A program made the translations under genes and the position numbers. This document shows positions 33,944 through 41,323 of a stretch of DNA of 64,000 nt, in pieces. The stretch is from positions 9,416 to 73,415 of the forward strand of contig JAUNRX010000003.1 of NCBI GenBank assembly GCA_030539495.1. The letters run 5' to 3'. Under the pieces are notes generated by a model that saw only the letters and a list, made by a program, of their open reading frames with translations, did not search any database and had not been told where the DNA came from. This stretch comes from a bacterium (GTDB lineage: Bacteria; Bacillota; Clostridia; Lachnospirales; Lachnospiraceae). Position 1 is the stretch's first letter, and each line of letters starts with the position of its first letter.

Positions 33944-34459
33944 TTACCAAGGTCTTCTGTTCCAGCCTGGACGATTCCAGTTTTGGTTCCATCTACGTCC
34001 ACGATTCCAGCCTGGACGATTCCAGTTGTTATAGCCAGTGCATCCGAATGGACCGCATCTGTAAGGACCCCAGCCAAGGCCAGGACATCCATAAGGGCCA
34101 CATCCTGGAGGATAAATTCCAATTCTCCAGTTGGTAGCTTCTACATCATAGTCATCCTCATCTTCATCGTAGTCTTGATTTTCGAGTTGCTCATAGTCAA
34201 GCTGCTCATAATCAAATTGATCAAAATCCTCTTGCTCATAGTCAGCATACGTTTCATCATATTCCTGATTATCTACTTCTTGAGAATCCACTTGTTCTTC
34301 TTCTTCTACTTCTATCTGTTCAGAGTCCACTTGTGTTTCATCAATTTGTTGAGAGTCTACTTGAGTGTTGTCAGTTTGCTGCTCGTCAACTTGAGTAGAA
34401 TCTATTTGCACAGAATCTACTTGCTCAGATTCAGATTGATTGTCATAGTTAGTATCCAT
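33944..34459 (-). CDS. Low-complexity acidic pentad-repeat protein with Gly/Trp/Arg tail
   Basis: The 171-residue protein starts at the ATG after AGGTGA. Residues about 10-60 are a five-residue repeat of type (x)Q(V/I)D(S/E), for example EQVDSVQIDSTQVDEQQTDN. Residues about 75-110 are a second acidic pentad DYEQL. The last 55 residues are basic and aromatic: PPGCGPYGCPG, GPFGCTGYNNW and WNRPGWNR repeats. Such two-part proteins occur among spore-coat and exosporium components of clostridia, but no known family is recognised. It has no signal peptide and stands alone. Confidence 0.7.
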   Translation of the reverse strand: MDTNYDNQSESEQVDSVQIDSTQVDEQQTDNTQVDSQQIDETQVDSEQIEVEEEEQVDSQEVDNQEYDETYADYEQEDFDQFDYEQLDYEQLENQDYDEDEDDYDVEATNWRIGIYPPGCGPYGCPGLGWGPYRCGPFGCTGYNNWNRPGWNRGRRWNQNWNRPGWNRRPW

Positions 34460-34591
34460 AAAGTCACCTGTCTTTTTTTTACTACAATTCATTATATGTG
34501 GGTGTCCCAAATGAGTGCCTAAGCGGTACTATTTCTTTTTGATGTTCCATAACTTGTAATATAGAAAATAAGCAAGACAGAGGGGAAGGGT

Positions 34592-35293
34592 ATGAAAAAT
34601 GTGAAAAAGGGGTTACACATGATATTCGGCATCTTTCTTGGGTTGCTTACCTGGTATAGCCTGCTTCCCACGATCTTTTTAAGATGGAAATCTAAGCATG
34701 ACTGCAGCTACAAGATTTGGGAGAAGGGGCGTGTCTTATACCTTACCTTTCAAGATGGTCCTGATATTCGTTATACTGGACAGTTGTTGGAATTGCTACA
34801 TAAGTATGAGATAAAGGCTACATTTTTCGTGATTGCTTCTGATGCAATCAATAATCCGATTATGATCAAGCGTATGAGAAAAGAAGGGCATAGCATTCAG
34901 CTTCACTGTCTGACCCATCGAAATGCTTTGTTTATGGATCCGTATACGACAGAGGAACAGCTTTCAGAGGCTTATATTATCTTAAAAAAAATAAATAGTA
35001 CGGCTCGTATGGTCTGTCCTGCCTGGGGTTGCGTCAATCTTTCCATGTTGTCTTTCTTTAGAAAATATGGGATGAGGCTGGTATTTCCAAATGTAACGGT
35101 GGCAGATTGGAGGGCAAATACGACGAAGGGAAGTATTGCAGAAAAATTATTACGACGTACAAAGTCGGGAGATATTATTTGCCTGCATGATGGAAGAGGG
35201 AAAAATGAGGCTCCAGAGCGGATGTTGGAGGCGTTAAAGATTGTGCTTCCAGTCTGGAAAAATAAAGGATATGAATTTAAATGTTTGAAATGA
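34592..35293 (+). CDS. Polysaccharide-deacetylase-fold protein with altered catalytic motif
   Basis: The 233-residue protein has an N-terminal membrane anchor (residues 10-26) and a NodB domain. Motif 1 reads LTFQDGP where TFDDGP is usual, so the catalytic base Asp is Gln while the metal Asp remains. Motif 2 is HCLTH with both His kept. Motif 3 is CPAWGC instead of RPPxG. Motif 5 is ICLHDG with its His. Zinc could still be bound but deacetylation of peptidoglycan or chitin-like sugar is doubtful. It may be a binding or regulatory homologue of sporulation PdaB-type proteins. Confidence 0.82.
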   Translation: MKNVKKGLHMIFGIFLGLLTWYSLLPTIFLRWKSKHDCSYKIWEKGRVLYLTFQDGPDIRYTGQLLELLHKYEIKATFFVIASDAINNPIMIKRMRKEGHSIQLHCLTHRNALFMDPYTTEEQLSEAYIILKKINSTARMVCPAWGCVNLSMLSFFRKYGMRLVFPNVTVADWRANTTKGSIAEKLLRRTKSGDIICLHDGRGKNEAPERMLEALKIVLPVWKNKGYEFKCLK

Positions 35294-35353
35294 CAAAAAA
35301 TCTGTAGACAAATGTCGAGATATGAATTAATATATCTAAAAGATTAAAGCAAT

Positions 35354-35424
35354 GCATCGTATAACGTTGATGATATGGTTCAACAGTTTCTACCAAATCG
35401 CCTTAAATGATTTGACTACGATAT
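35354..35424 (+). ncRNA. Purine (guanine-class) riboswitch
   Basis: The aptamer has P1 ATCGTA / TACGAT, the conserved ATATGG and GTTTCTACC junctions, and two hairpin loops with the expected partner sequences (TGATGAT and GCCTTAAAT). The specificity base in GACTACG is C, the guanine/xanthine form, not the adenine form (GATTA). It precedes the nucleobase permease at 35530. Confidence 0.93.
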
Positions 35425-35529
35425 AGAGTTTTGTAAATGGTCTGGTTTCAAAAAGAACTAGATTTTCTTATTACATATCTATTTAGAGGCTTATTATACG
35501 GTCATGCGGAATATGCATGGAGGTCAGAG

Positions 35530-36867
35530 ATGACAAATAGTACAGTTCAATCCAATCAGTTGGATACAGGAGTAAGCGTATCAAATATCTACCAGTTAGA
35601 TGGTAAAGTTCCAATTTCTAAAGCAATTCCATTCGGTCTTCAACATGTGTTAGCCATGTTTGTAGCCAACATCACACCAATTATCATTGTAGCCCAGGCT
35701 ACCGGACTTTCTGGCGAGGAGACAGCAAGGTTAATCCAATGCGCCATGTTAATAGCCGGAATCGGATCAATCATTCAACTTTATCCAGTCTGGAAAATAG
35801 GTTCCAGATTACCAATTGTTATGGGGATTAGTTTTACCTTTGTTTCTGTATTTATTACCATTGGCGTAAAGTATGGATATAATGCAATTGTAGGCGCAGT
35901 ATTAGTTGGCGGTCTAATTGAAGGATTCCTTGGTTTGTTTGCAAAATACTGGAGAGGATTAATTACTCCAATCGTTTCAGCAACAGTAGTTACTGCAATT
36001 GGTTTTTCTTTGTTAAATGTAGGGGCTCATTCCTTTGGTGGCGGAAATGGAAGTGCAGACTTCGGTTCAGCATCCAACTTAGCGTTAGGAACCATTACAT
36101 TACTTGTATGTTTGTTATTTACAATCTTCGCAAAGCAGTACTTTAAACAGTTAGCAGTTCTTGCAGGATTAGTTGTAGGATATATCGTCGCAATCTGCAT
36201 GGGAAAGGTGGATTTCTCTGCAGTATTAAACAGTGGCGTAATCTCTTTACCAGAATTCTTGCCATTTAAGCCGGAATTCAATATAAATGCAATCGTGTCA
36301 GTAGTATTAATCTTCTTGGTTTCTGCGACGGAGACGATTGGTGATACTTCCGCATTATCCGAGACAGCGCTTGATCGTGAGCCAACGGAAAATGAAATCA
36401 GCGGATCGGTTGCATGCGACGGATTTGTCAGTGCGGTATCTTCTTTATTTGGATGTCTTCCAATTACATCCTTTAGCCAGAACGTCGGCCTTGTTGCCAT
36501 GACAAAGGTAGTAAATCGTTTTACCATCCTTATGGGTGCGATTATTATGGTAATTGCAGGATTATTTCCATTCTTCGGTAACTTATTAGCGACACTTCCT
36601 GAACCGGTTCTTGGCGGATGTACATTAATTATGTTCGGTTCCATTGTAGTAAGCGGACTACATATGGTTGCAAAATGTGGTTATAATCAGAGAAACTTAT
36701 TAATCGTTGCCCTTTCGTTAAGCGTGGGCATCGGCTTTACCCAAGTACCTGATATCTTTATAATTTTCCCTGAGATCTTACGCAGTGTATTTGCTGAAAA
36801 TTGTGTTGCTGTCGTATTCATTATGGCAATTGTTTTAAACCTAATCCTTCCAAAGGACATGGAGTAA
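35530..36867 (+). CDS. Nucleobase:cation symporter-2 permease (xanthine/uracil type)
   Basis: The 445-residue protein has about 12-14 membrane helices and the NCS2 signature; PFGLQHVLAMFVANITP near the N-terminus and SATETIGDTSALSETALDRE (about 290-309) with the conserved QNVGLVAMTKV at about 323. The start at 35530 has GGAGG 7 nt before it; an earlier in-frame ATG at 35437 belongs to the riboswitch leader. A guanine riboswitch upstream suggests xanthine or guanine as substrate (PbuX-like), repressed by guanine. Repeat A4 follows 7 nt after the stop. Confidence 0.92.
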   Translation: MTNSTVQSNQLDTGVSVSNIYQLDGKVPISKAIPFGLQHVLAMFVANITPIIIVAQATGLSGEETARLIQCAMLIAGIGSIIQLYPVWKIGSRLPIVMGISFTFVSVFITIGVKYGYNAIVGAVLVGGLIEGFLGLFAKYWRGLITPIVSATVVTAIGFSLLNVGAHSFGGGNGSADFGSASNLALGTITLLVCLLFTIFAKQYFKQLAVLAGLVVGYIVAICMGKVDFSAVLNSGVISLPEFLPFKPEFNINAIVSVVLIFLVSATETIGDTSALSETALDREPTENEISGSVACDGFVSAVSSLFGCLPITSFSQNVGLVAMTKVVNRFTILMGAIIMVIAGLFPFFGNLLATLPEPVLGGCTLIMFGSIVVSGLHMVAKCGYNQRNLLIVALSLSVGIGFTQVPDIFIIFPEILRSVFAENCVAVVFIMAIVLNLILPKDME

Positions 36868-36874
36868 GGACGGG

Positions 36875-37044
36875 ACTGCCGCAAATATTGAATTTGTGAA
36901 AAAGCTTGTCATTAAAATATAGTAGGTTTTCGAAAAAATAAAAGGGAGGTTCCTTGACAATTTATTGTTAGGAACTCCTTTTATTTTTCTGTAGGCTGTG
37001 AATATTTTAATGGCAAGCCTTATTGTAGTTTATAATGCGGCAGC
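36875..37044 (+). repeat. Long nested inverted repeat, family A copy 4
   Basis: Ends are CTGCCGCA (36876) and TGCGGCAG (37036), while A2 and A3 have TGGCGC / GCGCCA in that place: both sides change together, so pairing is conserved. Next are GCTTGTCATTAAAAT / ATTTTAATGGCAAGC and the central AGGTTCCT / AGGAACTCCT. The loop reads GTAGGTTTTCGAAAAAA on the left, CTGTAGGCTGTGAA on the right. Confidence 0.87.
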
Positions 37045-37124
37045 CACTTTGTGTGATTGCTAGGTATAATTTGAGGGTGGGGGTTGGATGCTATATTACA
37101 TAAATGTGTAAAGGAGTTAATATA

Positions 37125-37349
37125 ATGATGGAGAAGAGTAGAAAAGATGGGGTACAGAATGGGGTTCTTGTTTATTATGAGGAGGATGGGAGGATTCATT
37201 CTGGGAGGATTAAAAATCTGACGGAGAAGACATTTGAAGTGGAAAATCTGGGATGTTGTTGTGAGGGAGATGCTACAATCAGTCGTGACATGATTGGTTA
37301 TACCTTCTTTTTAGAGGAGGCGGAACTTAAGAAAAGACTGGGATTCTAG
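37125..37349 (+). CDS. Small hypothetical protein (74 aa)
   Basis: The 74-residue protein starts at the ATG after AAGGAG; a 7-residue longer frame is possible. It contains a likely beta-rich core (GVLVYYEEDGRIHSGRIKNL) and a CCC triplet (ENLGCCCEGDA). No family is recognised. The ribosome site is good and codon use matches neighbours, so it is probably real. It lies between the purine permease and the cobalamin riboswitch. Confidence 0.6.
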   Translation: MMEKSRKDGVQNGVLVYYEEDGRIHSGRIKNLTEKTFEVENLGCCCEGDATISRDMIGYTFFLEEAELKKRLGF

Positions 37350-37360
37350 CTAAGTAAGGG

Positions 37361-37390
37361 TTGAAACATGAAACCAGCCTATGTTATGAT
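37361..37390 (+). promoter_or_regulatory. Promoter of the cobalamin-regulated operon
   Basis: TTGAAA (37361-37366) and TATGAT (37385-37390) are 18 nt apart, ending about 20 nt before the riboswitch. Confidence 0.55.
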
Positions 37391-37411
37391 AAGTTACAAC
37401 TTAAGACAATA

Positions 37412-37575
37412 TTGGTGAATTAGCGTTCTTAATAAGGGAAGCGAGGTGAAAATCCTCCACAGCGACCTCTACTGTAATTGCGGACGACAAAGAAAATAAC
37501 CACTGCCTAGAAGTCTAAGCAGGAAGGATCTTTGAAGGGTGAAGCATAAGTCAGGAGACCTGCCAATATGGTGAA
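37412..37575 (+). ncRNA. Cobalamin riboswitch
   Basis: The B12-box landmarks occur in order: GGGAAGC, AGGTGAAAATCCTCCACAGC, ACCTCTACTGTAATTG, GGA, CACTGCC, GCAGGAAGG, then GTCAGGAGACCTGCC. It is a class I type element controlling the operon beginning at 37799. A small hairpin with a T-run (AGTTCT / GGAGAAC, TTTTTAT) near 37580-37620 may be the terminator or sequestering platform. Confidence 0.93.
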
Positions 37576-37632
37576 GAAGTTCTTGGGTAATGGAGAACGG
37601 TAGAACGAATTTTTATATAAGTGTACTTGGGA

Positions 37633-37723
37633 GCTTCCAAAAGCAGTACTATTGTATTTCGTCGCCAGCTTTATGGCGATTGTTTCTACAAGGTACTTTT
37701 TAAGGGACTCCCATTTGTTTTGT
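37633..37723 (+). other. Long hairpin between riboswitch and first gene
   Basis: TTGGGAG..CC and GGGACTCCCA, then AAAAGCAGTAC / GGTACTTTTT, TTGTA / TACAA and an apical GCCA / TGGC make a stem of about 90 nt. It resembles the repeat elements elsewhere and could be part of the expression platform. It lies 75 nt before the first DUF4430 gene. Confidence 0.6.
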
Positions 37724-37798
37724 ATAGCAAGAAATCGATCTTAACGTTTACGTCCAGCTTACTTCAAGGAAATTAAATAAAAGTTAAGAGGTAAGGAT

Positions 37799-38815
37799 AT
37801 GAAAAACAGGGGAGCAAGACCTATAATTATTGCAGTTTTATGTATCGTACTGGCCATGATGGTTGGAACAGTCATATATAAACAAGCATTCGCTGGAAAA
37901 GGAAATACAGCTAGTGTAGATAAACAGACAGAAGAAGCAAAGGCAAGTGAACAGCCAAGTATGGACGCTCAGCAGCCGGGAGCAGCAGGGGTAACCGCTA
38001 CACCGAGTATGGAGAGGTCGCAAGAGGCAACACCAAGTGAGACTCCCAAAGCAACGATGGAGCCGAAAGGAACTGCAACTCCAGCAGCTAGTGAAGGACC
38101 TTTAGCGACTGGCGTAACGCAGTCACCAACTATGTCAGCATCAGCAACCAATCCTGCTAATACAAATCAGCCGGTGGTAAGCCATGCATCTACAGCAACA
38201 GCAAATCCAACCAAACATCCAGGAGAATTGGTAACGACAAAACCGGCAACAGCAAAGCCTACGGAAGCGCCAACAAAGAAACCTACAGTAGCATCAACAA
38301 AGAAACCTACGACGGTCCCAACGAAGAAGCCTACAGAGGCGCCAACCCCAAAGCCTGTGATAACAGAAGCTCCGAAAGCACCAGCAATTACGTTTACCAT
38401 AGATGCAAGCGTAATTGGAAATGGAACTTATGTAAAGAATGCAAAAGTAGAGTTGAAGCAAGGGGAAACTGCGGCAGCAACAATTACTCGTGGACTTAAA
38501 CAAGAAGGATTTGGCTGGAGTAACACAGGAAGTATTGACAGTACGTTTTATTTGCAAGCAATCACTAAGGCGAACCTTGTGAAAGACCCAGCAGTTCCTC
38601 AAAGAGTACTAAATATTTTAGAAGAAAATGATGTAAAACTTAAGATTACCAAATATAAAAGTGGAAGTCTTGGAGAATTTGATTTTACAAAGTACTCCGG
38701 TTGGCGTTATAGTGTTAATGGAACATATGCCAACGTAGGCATGTCTGAGTATGAGTTAAAGGCAGGCGATCATGTGCTATTAAAATATACATTATGTTTA
38801 GGATATGATGCATAA
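37799..38815 (+). CDS. Membrane-anchored DUF4430 (transcobalamin beta-domain-like) protein
   Basis: The 338-residue protein has an N-terminal signal anchor (residues 10-30), a long Thr/Pro/Lys-rich stalk (about 35-200, with repeated PTKKPT and EAPT) suited to crossing the cell wall, and a C-terminal DUF4430 domain (about 205-338) with SGWRYSVNGTYANVGMSEY and GDHVLLKYTL. DUF4430 is the fold of the C-terminal beta domain of animal transcobalamin and intrinsic factor. It is the first gene after the cobalamin riboswitch. A role in catching cobamides outside the membrane is inferred. Confidence 0.82.
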   Translation: MKNRGARPIIIAVLCIVLAMMVGTVIYKQAFAGKGNTASVDKQTEEAKASEQPSMDAQQPGAAGVTATPSMERSQEATPSETPKATMEPKGTATPAASEGPLATGVTQSPTMSASATNPANTNQPVVSHASTATANPTKHPGELVTTKPATAKPTEAPTKKPTVASTKKPTTVPTKKPTEAPTPKPVITEAPKAPAITFTIDASVIGNGTYVKNAKVELKQGETAAATITRGLKQEGFGWSNTGSIDSTFYLQAITKANLVKDPAVPQRVLNILEENDVKLKITKYKSGSLGEFDFTKYSGWRYSVNGTYANVGMSEYELKAGDHVLLKYTLCLGYDA

Positions 38816-38839
38816 GCCGACGAAGGAGAAGTTAGCAAA

Positions 38840-39886
38840 ATGAAAAAACAAAATAAAAAGAAGATTACGATTCTGCTTATCTTAGCAGTTCTTCTTGTTA
38901 TTGCAATTGGAATTACTTCATCAAGAAGACGTAAGTCGCCGGAAAACATTGTAAAGATTAATGATATGATGGAGGATGTAGTTAATTGGAAGAAGGAGTC
39001 CTTAGGGGTAACGAGGAGTAATCCACTTATTACAGAAGAGTATGCAAAGCAGGCAGGGACTTCAAGTGGTGACTGGTTTGTATTTTGCTTGGCCAGAATG
39101 GGCGTAGAGGATCAGTACGACATTTATAAGGAAGCATTGCTTCAAAATATTAAGGAACGATATGTAACAACCGGTGGCCTTGATGAGAATAAGGCGACGG
39201 AATGGCATCGAATTGGACTTACATTACAGGCACTTGGAATAGACCCATCCAATGTAATGGTAGGAGAACGATTATTTGACCTTGTAAGTGATGGAACGTA
39301 TAACCGTGGAAATACAAATGAGCTAGATGCACAGGGCATTAACGGCTATATCTGGGCGCTTATTTTATTAGACAGCAAAGACTACAATGTGCCACAGGAT
39401 GCGTATGAGACACGTGATGATATGATAGCGAAAATACTTACTTATCAACAAAAGAATGGTGCATTTGCCTTAGTTCCCGGACAGGAAAGTGCGGATATTA
39501 CTGCAATGGCATTAACAGCCTTAGCACCATATCAGAAAAAAGAGGAAGTAAAGATTGCAGTAGATAAGGCGCTTACTTATCTTTCTGGAATTCAGACAGA
39601 TAACGGAACATTCATCGATCAGAATACAGAAAGCAGTGAGACAGTATCTCAGGTAATCGTAGCGTTAACAGCACTTGGAATTGATCTACAACAAGATCAA
39701 CGATTTATAAAGAATGGTAACACGGTAATCGATGGCTTAGTGACATTTCTAAATCCGGACGGAGGATTTTCTCATACAAACGAGAATGATGAATCCAATG
39801 CAATTGCCAGTGAGCAGGCATTGTATGCACTAATTGCGTACGACCGATTTGTAAATGAAGAAAGTCCTCTTTATCAGTTCCAATAA
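38840..39886 (+). CDS. Alpha/alpha-barrel protein resembling the transcobalamin alpha domain
   Basis: The 348-residue protein has an N-terminal membrane anchor (about 10-26) and then repeated helix pairs of the prenyltransferase/terpene-cyclase/transcobalamin alpha6-alpha6 barrel type: HRIGLTLQALGIDP, INGYIWALILLDS, QQKNGAFALVPG..ADITAMALTALAP, DNGTFI..SSETVSQVIVALTALGI, PDGGFSH..SEQALYALIAYDRF. The QxNGxF and SEQ..AL patterns are shared with intrinsic factor. Between two DUF4430 genes and in a B12 riboswitch operon, it probably supplies the missing half of a cobamide-binding pair. Confidence 0.8.
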   Translation: MKKQNKKKITILLILAVLLVIAIGITSSRRRKSPENIVKINDMMEDVVNWKKESLGVTRSNPLITEEYAKQAGTSSGDWFVFCLARMGVEDQYDIYKEALLQNIKERYVTTGGLDENKATEWHRIGLTLQALGIDPSNVMVGERLFDLVSDGTYNRGNTNELDAQGINGYIWALILLDSKDYNVPQDAYETRDDMIAKILTYQQKNGAFALVPGQESADITAMALTALAPYQKKEEVKIAVDKALTYLSGIQTDNGTFIDQNTESSETVSQVIVALTALGIDLQQDQRFIKNGNTVIDGLVTFLNPDGGFSHTNENDESNAIASEQALYALIAYDRFVNEESPLYQFQ

Positions 39887-39894
39887 GGAGTAAT

Positions 39895-40437
39895 ATGAAA
39901 CGAAAAAGATATAAAAGAGTTGTCATTTATCTTTTATTAGTGGCAATTGCTGCATTTGCAGTAAGCAAGATCAAGTTCCAGTCGGTAGATGAGTATTACA
40001 ATGCAGATAATGGAGAAACAGGAAAGACGATTGAGGTATCCATTGGCATTTACTGTGATACGTTGCTTACCAACTATGATAAGTTAGATAAAAGCCTGCA
40101 GAGTGAGACATATGTGCCAAAAGACGGCGTAATCCTAAAGGAAACAACGTATCAGATGAAGGAAGGCGACAGTGCATTTGCCTTGCTAGAAAAGGCAACG
40201 AAGGAAAATAAAATTCAGATGGAATACCAAGGAGCCGATGGAAATGCTTATGGAAGCGTGTACATTCAGGGCATCAATCATTTATATGAATTTTCAGCCG
40301 GGTCATTAAGCGGCTGGATGTATACGGTAAATGAGAAAATTCCAGACTACGGTACCAGCAAGTACACGTTAAAAGATGGTGATAAGGTCGCATTTCGCTA
40401 TACATGCGACCTTGGAAAAGATATAGGAAGAGAGTAA
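39895..40437 (+). CDS. Short membrane-anchored DUF4430 protein
   Basis: The 180-residue protein has a signal anchor (residues 7-23) and a DUF4430 domain from about 45 to 178, with LLEKATKENKIQMEYQ, NHLYEFSAGSLSGWMYTVNE and KDGDKVAFRYTCDLG. Unlike the 338-residue relative it has no Pro/Thr stalk, so it would sit close to the membrane, next to the transporter. It is 8 nt after the alpha-barrel gene and 4 nt before ecfT. Confidence 0.82.
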   Translation: MKRKRYKRVVIYLLLVAIAAFAVSKIKFQSVDEYYNADNGETGKTIEVSIGIYCDTLLTNYDKLDKSLQSETYVPKDGVILKETTYQMKEGDSAFALLEKATKENKIQMEYQGADGNAYGSVYIQGINHLYEFSAGSLSGWMYTVNEKIPDYGTSKYTLKDGDKVAFRYTCDLGKDIGRE

Positions 40438-40441
40438 GGAT

Positions 40442-41323
40442 ATGAGCTTTATAACCCACTGGCATCCATTGGTGACATTTTTCTTTTATGTAAATATGTT
40501 GATCATCAGCATGTGCTTTGATCAGCCCATCATTATACTTGGTGCGGTAGTTGGAAGCATTGGCTGGTTATATTTTTTACTCAGCCGTAATGAATGGGTG
40601 AAGAACCTGGTATTTTACCTGGTGCTTGCGCTTATTATTATGGTGACCAATCCCCTGTTTAGCCATAAGGGACAAACCGTGCTGTTTTTCTTAAATGGAA
40701 ATGCAGTGACGAAGGAAGCGATTCTCTATGGCGCAGCAATGGGCGGAAAGATGGCAGCAGTATTTGCATACAGCCGTTGCTTTGCCGAAGTCTTTCGAAT
40801 TAATCAGTTTTTATATTTATTTCAAAAAATCAGTCCAAAGCTTGCCTTATTGTTATCTATGGCGCTTGGATTTGTACCAAAATTAAAGCGTCAGGCAAAA
40901 TCCGTATCTGACATGCAGAGAACCATGGGGATGTACAGCAAGCACAGCTATATGGATCAAGTGTTATCCAAGATCCGTGTGTTTGACTCACTGATTACCT
41001 GGTCCTTGGAACAGGGAGTGACTACGGCGGACTCCATGAATGCAAGAGGTTATGGACAGGGAAGACGTTCAAGCTTTACAATTTACCGTTTTGGTGGTGC
41101 AGACAGAGTCAGACTATTCTGGCTTGTAGTGATTGCAGGCATTTTTTATGTGGGAGCAATGGCGGATGCGTTTGCCTTTTCTTATTATCCAACGATAATG
41201 AATTTGGAAATCAATCCAAGACAATGGATTTACTATATATGTTTTGTGAGTTTGGCAGCCATGCCGATTTGCTTAGAGATTAAGGAGAAAATGAAATGGA
41301 ATGTATTACAGTCAAAGATGTAA
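40442..41323 (+). CDS. ecfT: ECF transporter T component
   Basis: The 293-residue membrane protein belongs to the CbiQ/EcfT family, with about six helices. The conserved coupling-helix motif is seen in SMNARGYGQGRRSSF (ARG, about residues 198-212). The T component links the substrate-binding S component to the two ATPase domains. It overlaps the ATPase gene by 28 nt, showing tight coupling. Confidence 0.9.
   Translation: MSFITHWHPLVTFFFYVNMLIISMCFDQPIIILGAVVGSIGWLYFLLSRNEWVKNLVFYLVLALIIMVTNPLFSHKGQTVLFFLNGNAVTKEAILYGAAMGGKMAAVFAYSRCFAEVFRINQFLYLFQKISPKLALLLSMALGFVPKLKRQAKSVSDMQRTMGMYSKHSYMDQVLSKIRVFDSLITWSLEQGVTTADSMNARGYGQGRRSSFTIYRFGGADRVRLFWLVVIAGIFYVGAMADAFAFSYYPTIMNLEINPRQWIYYICFVSLAAMPICLEIKEKMKWNVLQSKM

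Noticed and set aside
35437..35529. Upstream ATG for the purine permease
   Set aside because: This part lies in the riboswitch leader, has no ribosome site and does not resemble NCS2 proteins; GGAGG precedes 35530.
36027..36644. 205-codon frame antisense to the purine permease
   Set aside because: It is a shadow of the permease coding sequence without ribosome site or domain.
38167..38400. Gly/Val/Phe-rich minus-strand frame opposite the DUF4430 stalk
   Set aside because: It is the complement of the Thr/Pro/Lys repeat and has no independent gene signals.
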